Below, piece by piece: positions 38,782 to 48,104 of a stretch of 64,000 nt of DNA. The translations under genes and the position numbers were made by a program. Positions within the stretch are counted from its first letter, which is position 1. Each line of letters opens with the position of its first letter. Below the pieces are notes generated by a model that ran no database searches, was not told where the DNA came from, and was given only the letters and a program-made list of their open reading frames with translations. This DNA comes from Bolinopsis microptera (taxonomy: Eukaryota > Ctenophora > Tentaculata > Lobata > Bolinopsidae), in contig NC_087077.1 of assembly GCF_026151205.1 (NCBI RefSeq), forward strand, positions 4,030,001-4,094,000. Reading direction: 5' to 3'.

Positions 38782-39564
38782 ATGTTATCCTCAAACCTTT
38801 TAAAAGGATTAGTCGTTATAAAGCAGCTGGGAGCAGGCGGTAACGGTACAGTATACCTCACACAACACAAGATATCCCTCAACAAATACGTGGTCAAGGT
38901 ATTTAGAGATCATCCTGACCTTCCTATGGTCTATCAGGACGGGACAGAACTACCACTAGAGATAGCGACTCTAAGATCACTTCATCACCCCAATGTAGTG
39001 AAGTATAAAACTCACTTCCTGTTTAACGGAGAATGGTATCTGCTGATGGACTACGAGCCAGGATTCAGTGATCTGCACACCTTGACTCGGAGCTGCAGAC
39101 TTACTGAGAAGACAGTACTAAGCATAGCAGAGCAGCTGTACGCAGTAGTGGATTACTGTCTTAAGAACAACATCGACCACGGAGACATCAAGGAAGAGAA
39201 TATCCTCTACAATCCGAAGACAAACCAACTCAAACTGATAGACTTCGGTACTGCTCTCCCTCTTTCTAAACAACCTATCAACTTTCTCAGAGGTACCACC
39301 ATGTGTCTGCCTCCTGAAGCGTTCTCCAAACCTCAGTACTTCCCACTTCAAGCCAGTGTCTGGGCTATTGGGTGTGTTCTATACGGCTGTATGACGGGAA
39401 GACCTGCATTTTCGGAAACTTCTGACATCCTGAACAAGAGAGCCAGAATTCTACTACACAAAAATAAACTCTACTCTGGGAAACTGGTAAACCTGGTGGA
39501 GCGATGTTTGGAACCTTGCCGAATTATGAGGATCATGTGGTCAGAGTTGGGAAGAAACTTGTGA
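38782..39564 (+). CDS. PIM-like Ser/Thr protein kinase, copy A
   Basis: An intronless 260-aa protein that is almost only a kinase domain, as in the PIM family. Visible: glycine loop GAGGNGTV (17-24), ATP-anchoring Lys39 (VVKVF), helix-C Glu60, hinge with proline (LLMDYEPGFSDL, 87-98, like the PIM hinge), catalytic loop HGDIKEEN (133-140) with Asp135, Lys137 and Asn140, and DFG at 154-156. The P-P-E (177-179) replaces APE. The helix-F Asp is missing (ASVW at 191-194), which is also true of PIM1 (AAVW). HGD instead of HRD is unusual: the regulatory arginine is lost, suggesting activity independent of activation-loop phosphorylation, as for PIM. Nearly identical to the copy at 46436. Likely active and constitutive; substrate unknown. 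Confidence 0.85.
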   Translation: MLSSNLLKGLVVIKQLGAGGNGTVYLTQHKISLNKYVVKVFRDHPDLPMVYQDGTELPLEIATLRSLHHPNVVKYKTHFLFNGEWYLLMDYEPGFSDLHTLTRSCRLTEKTVLSIAEQLYAVVDYCLKNNIDHGDIKEENILYNPKTNQLKLIDFGTALPLSKQPINFLRGTTMCLPPEAFSKPQYFPLQASVWAIGCVLYGCMTGRPAFSETSDILNKRARILLHKNKLYSGKLVNLVERCLEPCRIMRIMWSELGRNL

Positions 39565-40090
39565 CCTACTTACGGGAATTTGTTATGAAATTGCATTCTG
39601 TGAATGCTAAGATATTTTGCAGTGGTGTTTGCTATTATATATATATAATGATAATATTTAATTTGACATTTCAATAATTTTGGTTCTGCATTTGAAGTAC
39701 ATGAAAACAAATTATCAAAACTAGAAATTATAAAAGCTCTGATAATCGGAGTAAACACGACTGATCAAAGCAACAAGCATCGCCAAAAGAACAATGGCCA
39801 ATGGTAACACTAACAAATTAACCACCCCAGAATTTATATGGAAGAGCAGGTCCTATAATATTAGTTACAACCAACAGGCAGGGACCATCGGTCTGCTAAG
39901 ATTTTATTATATTGTGCACGCCTTAATCATAGCAACTTTCCACAATTTAATCGCGCACTTGATCAGTCTGTGCTAGGTGCTGGCTTGTTTTTGGCCGTTA
40001 ATCAAAATGGAGCGACAAGAGCTTTTTAGTTAATTGAACAGCTGCCGCTGGTAACCGTAGTTCAGTGAAAGTTTTTGATCGGGTACCCAG
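39565..40090 (+). repeat. Duplicated 3' flank of kinase copy A
   Basis: Downstream DNA here and at 47219-47745 is homologous (for example ctacttacgggaatttgtta and caaaatggagcgacaagagc in both), with several small indels. The duplication unit therefore covers the kinase plus about 0.5 kb 3' flank. Both copies keep a 60-codon ORF (39794-39976 here) starting MANGNTNKL and ending HLISLC. Nearly all base changes between the copies alter the amino acid, which argues against selection on a protein. Confidence 0.85.
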
Positions 40091-42906
40091 CACCCAGGAC
40101 GTGATCATTATCATGATTATGTAGCGCGTGACCAATTATTTAATTTAATATATACGGTATCAAGTAACTAACATGTTAGCTTGAATCACCGTGAGAAATA
40201 AGGTAGCTCAGACATTCTAGAACAATTAAATCTAAATTATGGTCATCTAAGAATCATCAGAGAAGTTAAAATCTGTTCGATTTCGATAGCTGGTTATTGT
40301 CACTTATTGAAAAAGTGTCATCGACAAACCATTTATTTACCGCCCATTTGATATACCGATGATATTACAGGTAAAAGCAAAACCTGTGACCCGCAGGCCG
40401 GTACAAGCCATTGAAAGATAACATAAGATGCCAGTATAAGATATAACCGAATGAAACAACGCTTGAGTTTAGAGCTATGATTAAACTTATCTTCAAAATA
40501 ATATATCATGTTTCCTTTGTGCTTTGTAACTCATTTTGCCAAGAACATCTTAATATTAGCAACACGATTAGAATGTTGGTATTCTACTGGTTCTCATTAC
40601 ACTTACAGGATTGATCTTCAAGAGGGGAAGATCTATGGGAGCTATTGAATCTAAGGTTCTAAGGTTTGAAACTGTTGGCATCTCAAAAATTTTTAAGGTC
40701 TCCTCTGGTCTGCAGTTATTTGATATTTGTGTAAGACTGCTGTCCCTCAAGGGAAAGTAAAAAACAATGGCGGTTGTCAATAAAGAATGCTTCACTTCAA
40801 TTCCTCAAGTCTCCACTGATCTGCAAATATCTCAAAAGGTCAAGTACAGTAGGAACAATAAAAATTTGCTCACTCACAGTGCTAAGTATCCCAAACAAAG
40901 GGGGACAAAAAAGCTATGAAATTTTAAAGTTTTTCCAGCAATTGTGGTAATGTTGAGACTTGAGTAGGCGCTGTTTCCTTGAAACAGGGACGTTATGTCC
41001 ATCAATTGAAATCTATGGATCACATTATTGAAGGCAATATCCAGGATAGATTGTTTAGGACTAGTTTCACGATCAAACTAAGCTTTCTGTCCCTGACATG
41101 TCACATGATATCAAAATTTCAGGACGACACAAGTAATTCAACAAAGAAGAGTCTATTCCGGGTCCGCATCAAAGGTATTACGCCTAATGGCAAGAAGTCA
41201 AATGATATGGACCATATGATAAGGTTCTACTGTTAGTGTTGGTGTGGTAACGGCCAGAATTAGAGACCATTCTGTTCCCACCACTGTTCGACTACTGGGG
41301 TAATCAGTATGTACTCTGCAGCAATGGTCGACAAAAACACGAAAAAGCAAAGAATTTTCTCGGCATCGGGCGCGACTCCAGCTATATAATAGCGGGTGTC
41401 GGTGCAATTATTTTGATATCGACTTCGAGTAAAATCTGGCTCGATTATTTATTATTATTCAACAAAATACACGTGTTGTATTAACCTTCTGACAGCCCAA
41501 CTTCTTATTAACGAGGGTAACAAGAATCTGAAGGAGCTATTAGAATTAGGAAGATTGAAGATTGACTATATTCGCGGATACGATTTCATTTAATTTTTTG
41601 CGAGTATGTGACAAATATAGAGAACGGTCTAATCAAGGACGAAATCTCATGATCTATATCAGTATGACACATCCTCGTTTGTTTTCACTATTCTGGATTC
41701 TCAATTTTACCAAAATCCCAAATTGGGTAGAGTGAACCGTGGCCAGTGTCTCCTTTTTCCAAACAAAAGAAATGATAACAATTTAAATTACTGTTTTCAA
41801 AGGCGAAATACCGAGAATAACAATTATATGTTCACTAAATTAGGTATATATAACTGTTTCCTTTTAAAATAGTATGACAGAAGAGGAATGGAATGTGTTG
41901 CAGACAGCAGACTGTGTGTCGTGGGACTTGTTAGATAGTTAGATAACGCTTAGATAACAGATAAAGATTCGTGATATCGATATTTTACCCACAGATAATG
42001 CTGATCATAAAAATGATATTGATAATCAATTTAATTGCGTTTTATAAACCATGTCTTTCAGACGACAATTTGTCAAAATTGACACTGAATTTAATATGTA
42101 ATAACTGATATAGATAATGAATTTAGTTGTGTTGTTGAAAACATGTCTTTTAGACATAGATTTGTCAAAATTGACACTGAATTTAATAACTTTATTTCAT
42201 ATAAAGAGTGTTCCAATGAAAGAATACATATTTGTTAATGGATACGACAATTTCCAATCACTTAAACTTAAGGTGTATTTGTCACGATGGGTGAGTTGCC
42301 CACGTTTAATTCGTATTTCTAATATATTAGAGCGATTTCTTGCTAATTGCCAAACCTCCGAAAGAAATGTAAGTGGGAACAACAACATTGTTATGTTTAA
42401 CTTTATGCTTAGTAACCTCAGTGATCCTCCACAGTGGTAACAGTAACACTAACAGTTGGGCGGCACTGCTCCCCTAGCTAGTTAAACTAGAATAGCTAAC
42501 AGATAATTTGTAAATTAATTCTTCATACAATGAGCAAGAAAGGCAGTCGTTAAGCAGTAAAAAATGTCAAAATATCTTTAAATCAGTGTCATGTCTATGA
42601 TTATGAAAGTTGTGTTACGAAATATGACTAGATAAAGATTTGAATTTGATGATCATATCACAGCCACAGGTCATCTTCCTCAAATGAGTTATCGTGCATT
42701 AAATATTCCATGCTTAAAGCATTATATCAGTAATACCTGCTTTTTGAAAACTATTTTTTATTTGACCACCTCGGTCCTGCATTTCGGTGTAAACTTTTAC
42801 AAGATGTGGAGGTAAATAATAACTCCGAAGAAGTAAACGAAGAAGCCGAAGATCAAGAAAGTGATCATGCCATAATGTGATACTTAGAATATTTCAATTG
42901 TATAAT
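40091..42906. other. Intergenic, weak ORFs and a diverged duplication
   Basis: No gene recognised. A diverged direct repeat (about 41983-42092 and 42113-42190) shares tttgtcaaaattgacactga and atttaat; the second copy lies in a 107-aa ORF (42117-42440) without known features. The ORFs 40568-40795 (minus), 40979-41236 (plus) and 41198-41407 (minus) are likewise unsupported. Confidence 0.4.
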
Positions 42907-45050
42907 ACCTTACAAGACATATTTATGTGGATCATAATTCTGGGGATCGGAATTATGGGGGAACGAAAATATGGGGATTTTTTTCAGAAATCCCCAAATT
43001 TCGTTTGGTTTTTTAAAAATCGTGAAAAGCTAAATTAATTAAAAATCATTCTCTTCGTTTAAATCGTTTAAAGAATGTTATAAGGAAGTGTTATAGTGAG
43101 TATTATAGGTCCGAGGTCAGTGTCGATTTAAGGTTGTCCGTTTTGAAGGATAAACATGCAAGATGGATTGTAGAAATAAACAGATCGTGGTAAAACTATC
43201 ATTAAAAACGGATTTAGGAAATCAGCTATAACTGAGGCAATTGAAATGTTAGAATTTTCGGAGCAGGATCCATTTGTTTAACAACAATGTTTAGCTGTTC
43301 AAGTTATTCCATAAGGGTGAAAATTGCATGTCTTCCTTATTCTATTTTGTACTTAATGTTTTTCTAGTGTGAAACTAGTCGTTATTATAGAAGTCTATAT
43401 AAAATTATATGTGAGATAATTTTGAATCTGCAGACGCACGTTTTTCACATAACACTGAAAAACCAGTATTTTCTATTCAGTAATTTTTATACTAAGTAAC
43501 TTTCTATTTACCTGAGAAATGCGTATCCTTGTCTCACAAAACACGTAAAACAACTTATTTGACAAATTCACCTCAAATTAGCCCTATTTAAGGGGAGATA
43601 CACCAAAAACGTTTTTGCTCCGAACATCGATTTTATTTTATATTATGGTTAAATAGACAAAAAAAATAAGATTGCACACCTTCAAAATTTTCTAAAAATA
43701 TTCCCTCATCGAGAAAAAAAATATTTTTCTTTTTCGAAAATTTTTAAAATTTGGAGAAGTCTGTCACTGTAATACCGATAGTTCGGCCATTTAAAAAGTT
43801 TTTTAGCTGATTGTTTTACTGAACATTACTTACACTCCGTACAAGACAACCCTTTAAAATATTATATAATTGAACAATAAATGACCAAGTTACAGACCGA
43901 ACAAGGTGAAAAAAGAAAAATTGGGATTTTTGCCTACCACCAAAGTTGTACATTTTACCACTCGCCCAGGTCATCAGATATCGCTTCAAAAATTCTTGTG
44001 AGTGTAGCTGATGATCATATCAAACTTTTTGGAACAGGATTTCTCTCAGTTTTGAGTTTTAAGGTATGAAATGTGGCCTTAAACGACTTAGTAAAATTCA
44101 TCGTAAAAAAGGGCCAAACATGGCAGAATTAAGGCTTAAAATGCCTATAACTCAAAAAGTATCAGTTTTTTTGAAATAATTTTTACAGAATCGTAATCAG
44201 CTTGAGAAGACGAATCTTTTAGTACCAAATAGGTGATTTTAGAAGACAAATTGTCTTAGATAATTTTCCAGCTCGAACACAAGGGTCCCTCCCCCCTTGT
44301 ATAAATTTTGTACAAATTGTACACATTCTTTACAAATTTTGTGTCTTTAACTATTATCAATTTGGTACTAAAAGATTCGTCTTACCAAGCTGATTACGAT
44401 CCTGTAAAAATTATTTCAAAAAAACTGATACTTTTTGAGTTATAGGCATTTTAAGCCTTAAATCTGCCATGTCTGGCCCTTTTTTACGATGAATTTTACT
44501 AAGTCGTTTAGGCCACATTTCATACCTTAAAACTCAAAACTGAGAGAAATCCTGTTCCAAAAAGTTTGATATGATCATCAGCTACACTCACAAGAATTTT
44601 TGAAGCGATATCTGATGACCTGGGCGAGTGGTAAAATGTACAACTTTGGTGGTAGGCAAAAATCCCAATTTTTCTTTTTTCACCTTGTTCGGTCTGTAAC
44701 TTTTCAGTAAAACAATCAGCTAAAAAACTTTTAAAATGGCCGAACTATCGGTATTACAGTGACAGACTTCTCCAAATTTTAAAAATTTTCGAAAAAGAAA
44801 AATATTTTTTTTTCTCGATGAGGGAATATTTTTAGAAAATTTTGAAGGTGTGCAATCTTATTTTTTTTGTCTATTTAACCATAATATAAAATAAAATCGT
44901 TTTTGGTGTATCTCCCCTTAATAAGCCAATTACATAAAAATTAATGTGTGGGATTTTGAAATGGCGGCCACAATTTTGGTAGTACGAAAATTTGGGGATT
45001 TTTTCCAAAAATCCCCAATTTTCGTACCATATAAATATGTCTCGTAAGGT
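42907..45050. mobile_element. Foldback DNA element, 2.1 kb, no transposase
   Basis: Terminal inverted repeats: left ACCTTACAAGACATATTTAT, right (reverse complement) ACCTTACGAGACATATTTAT. Both ends are flanked by aat, compatible with a 3-bp target duplication. A subterminal motif around ggggatttttt...aaatccccaa is also inverted at both ends. Inside, 43583-44937 is a giant palindrome whose arms (about 43583-44233 and 44359-44937) are nearly identical reverse complements; the left arm carries an extra segment of about 75 bp (43822-43896) absent from the right. ORFs within (43881-44069, 44871-45086) are by-products. The family is not recognised; a 3-bp TSD would be compatible with PIF/Harbinger-like transposition. 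Confidence 0.85.
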
Positions 45051-46353
45051 AATTGTCCTGTACGAGGGGTGGTTAAAATTGGTCACTTGTTTGCCACAGT
45101 CAGAAATGAGGATCCTGCACTCAGCGGTATTCTAAAAGTGGAACCAATTTAACTTAAAGATTTCGACATTACAACAAGCCAGAATTGAGGAGTTAACTTG
45201 ACACTGATGGGCCAGGCCCTCCCACTTTTGGCTCTAGAGCACTGTGCACGGCGATGGTTGAAGAGAAAATTAAAAGCCAACACTTTGACTTAGGTCGAAA
45301 CAGGAGCCAGAACAGAGTAGATATTTAATAAGACAAGCTTTGATGTTTGAACTTTGAAGGTTTGAGCCAGGTCACCAGGTTGATTGCCAGCTGGTTGCGT
45401 GACTCACTTTTAACGCAGAAGGTGCTCAGATGCTGCAGAAGGTGCTCATAGGCTGCCCAATCAATGTGGTGGAATTTGCGGGGATAAATTCCTTTGTCAA
45501 GAGTAGCACAATTGAAAGAGATTGCTAATGGATCGTAATGAACATTCATTAGCTGACAAAGGAGTTTCAGTATTGGAGGCCAGCAAATGAAATAGAGCAT
45601 TGCAGGACAAGGTGTTCGTACCCCAAGTCAATAACTACTCAGAGGACTGGACACTGTGAACAGCCAGATTCAATAGCTACTCTGTAGGACCGATCTGCTG
45701 TTAATTTTAGAATCAATTTGTGGGCATTTTAATTTATGATGGAAGATTAAAATTGAGGCGTAGTATAACAACTACAAGTTGAAAGCAGAGTATATAACTA
45801 CTGCTTACAAATGGAGGAGATTCTCTATCAGACTATACTTAACTTCACGGAGAAAATAGGACTTCGTTGAGAATAAATTGAAGTGGCTATCGTCACATTT
45901 AAGTGCTTATATTATGCAAAATTTATTTCGCCAAAAATGATAGGGTATTATTTTGATGCGGATGATATGATAAAAGAACCTTCATACATTATGCATTAGT
46001 GCGTGGTGGTACTATGTTATAATTGATCAGACCCCAAACAATGTGCCTCACCTACCTATCAATAAAGTCATGATCACATGATTTGATACCATTCATGGAT
46101 CACTTTCCCTTGGAAGTTGGAACGCGAACGGGACAGGAGATCACGTAACGTTAGGTTCTGTTAAGCTACACATGACAGAGAGATCACCTCACGCATTACA
46201 ATGCTGGGTGTAGTATCACATGCTGCAAGTGGAATCTGCACGTGCTAAAGCATCCACTGCTCTTGCTAAACTATGTGACCTGACCTCCACCCACATTCTT
46301 AACAAGCACATTTTCCCACACATACCAATCATTGCCAAATAGTTTCGTACTAG
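45051..46353. other. Intergenic, no gene recognised
   Basis: Contains a 91-aa minus-strand ORF (45325-45600) with a tryptophan- and histidine-rich segment but no family I can name; it may be a transposon relic. The remainder is AT-rich with no recognised element. Confidence 0.4.
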
Positions 46354-46360
46354 TATAAAA
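46354..46360 (+). promoter_or_regulatory. TATA box of kinase copy B
   Basis: TATAAAA in the context tagtataaaagacacgagat, 76 bp upstream of the start codon. Initiation about 25-30 bp downstream would leave a short 5' UTR consistent with a single-exon gene. Kinase copy A has the related but degenerate tctaaaaacccgagatac in the same place, so its core promoter may be weaker or different. Confidence 0.6.
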
Positions 46361-46435
46361 GACACGAGATACCTCTACTCGTCATCACTTCGTCACTACT
46401 ACGTCACACTTTGCAACTTCTATTAAACAACTATC

Positions 46436-47218
46436 ATGATACCTTCAACTCTTCCAAGAGGTTTACTCGTTATAAAGCAGCTGGGAGCAGGCGGTAACGG
46501 TACAGTGTACCTAACACAACACAAGATATCCCTCAACAAATACGTGGTCAAGGTATTTAGAGATCACCCTGACCTTCCTATAGTCTATCAGGACGGGACA
46601 GAACTACCACTAGAGATAGCGACACTAAGATCACTTCATCACCCCAATGTAGTGAAGTATAAAACTCACTTCCTGTTTAACGGAGAATGGTATCTGCTGA
46701 TGGACTACGAGCCAGGATTCAGTGATCTGCACACCTTGACTCGGAGCTTCAGACTTACTGAGAAGACCGTACTGAGCATAGCAGAGCAGCTGTACGCAGT
46801 AGTGGATTACTGTCTTCAGAACAACATCGACCACGGAGACATCAAGGAAGAGAATATCCTCTACAATCCGAAGACAAACCAACTCAAACTGATAGACTTC
46901 GGTACTGCTCTCCCTCTTTCTAAACAACCTATCAACTTTCTCAGAGGTACCACCATGTGTCTGCCTCCTGAAGCGTTCTCCAAACCTCAGTACTTCCCAC
47001 TTCAAGCCAGTGTCTGGGCTATCGGGTGTGTTCTATACGGCTGTATGACGGGAAGACCTGCATTTTCTGAAACTTCTGACATCCTGAACAAGAGAGCCAG
47101 AATTCCACTACACAAAAAGAAACTCTACTCTGGGAAACTGGTAAACCTGGTGGAGCGATGTTTGGAACCCTGCCGAATTTTGAGAATCATGTGGTCAGAG
47201 TTGGGAAGAAACTTGTGA
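46436..47218 (+). CDS. PIM-like Ser/Thr protein kinase, copy B
   Basis: A 260-aa single-exon kinase, differing from the copy at 38782 at 12 residues, half of them in the first 11 residues (MIPSTLPRGLL). All catalytic elements are kept: GAGGNGTV loop, Lys39, Glu60, the hinge DYEPGF, HGDIKEEN, DFG, PPE and the PIM-like ASVW lacking the helix-F Asp. The coding part is more similar between copies than the upstream DNA, which is largely unrelated except for a short cgagatac block, so the duplication broke just upstream of the ORF or copy A lost its promoter-proximal region. The clear TATA box makes this the better candidate for the parent gene. Confidence 0.86.
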   Translation: MIPSTLPRGLLVIKQLGAGGNGTVYLTQHKISLNKYVVKVFRDHPDLPIVYQDGTELPLEIATLRSLHHPNVVKYKTHFLFNGEWYLLMDYEPGFSDLHTLTRSFRLTEKTVLSIAEQLYAVVDYCLQNNIDHGDIKEENILYNPKTNQLKLIDFGTALPLSKQPINFLRGTTMCLPPEAFSKPQYFPLQASVWAIGCVLYGCMTGRPAFSETSDILNKRARIPLHKKKLYSGKLVNLVERCLEPCRILRIMWSELGRNL

Positions 47219-47745
47219 CCTACTTACGGGAATTTGTTATGAAATTGCATTCTGTGAATGCTAAGATATTTTACAGTGGTGTTTGTTATTTAATGATAAT
47301 ATTTAATTTGACATTTCAATAATTTTGGTTCTGCATTTGAAGTACATGAAAACAAATGAATATTATCAAAACCACAAAATTAAAAGCGTTATGACAATCG
47401 GATTAAACACACCTGATCAGAGCAGCGCGGCAAGCATCACCAAAAGAACGATGGCCAATGGTAACACTAACAAATTAGCTACCTCAGAATTTATATGGAA
47501 GAGCAGGCCCTATAATATTAGTTACAACCAACAGGCAGGGACCATCGGTCTGTCAAGATTTTATTATATTGTGCACGCCTTAATCATAGCAACTTTCCAC
47601 AATTTAATCGCGCACTTGATCAGTCTGTGCTAGGTGCTGACTTGATTTTGGCCGTTAATCAAAATGGAGCGACAAGAGCTTTTTAGTTAATTTAACAGCT
47701 GGTAACCACAGTAACCGTAGTTCCGTGAAAGCTTTTGATCGGGTA
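47219..47745 (+). repeat. Duplicated 3' flank of kinase copy B
   Basis: Homologous to 39565-40090. The retained ORF here extends upstream to 47325 (102 codons) because an in-frame stop present in the other copy is missing. The segment is interpreted as 3' UTR plus flank. Confidence 0.85.
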
Positions 47746-47870
47746 GCCCAGAACGTGATCAATTAGGGGCATGTGGACACGCTCTTGATGCTAATGAAAG
47801 GCAATATCCAGAGCAGGAGCGGAGAAGGAGCGGGGATGTTTAGGACTAGCTGCAGTCCCTCTGATGAATG

Positions 47871-47928
47871 GGCACAATACTGCAACCTCTCTAACAAGGT
47901 CTAATAGAGAGGCTGCAGTATTGTGTCC
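47871..47928. repeat. Hairpin with 22-bp arms
   Basis: ggcacaatactgcaacctct (47871 on) pairs with agaggctgcagtattgtgtc (to 47928) around a loop of about 12 nt. This stem of about 22 bp has one or two mismatches, a size and shape compatible with a pre-miRNA or a tiny MITE end-to-end fusion. It lies just downstream of kinase copy B and convergent with the PRPSAP gene. Confidence 0.7.
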
Positions 47929-48104
47929 AGGTCATTGGTTACACAGGGGGCGTCAATTGTAGCTTCTCAGCGGCTTCCTGGCTGAAACTGGCGAAAGTGT
48001 TCCAGAGGTTAACTGACATCTTCTACTTCAGGATTCGAGCTTTATCACAGAATCTGGCGAGTATCGTATCCTACAAATGAGTATAACCCAGCACAGTGAC
48101 ATTA

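Noticed and set aside
39118..39351. Minus-strand ORFs within both kinase genes (39118-39351, 46631-47005)
   Set aside because: Antisense shadows of a confidently identified kinase.
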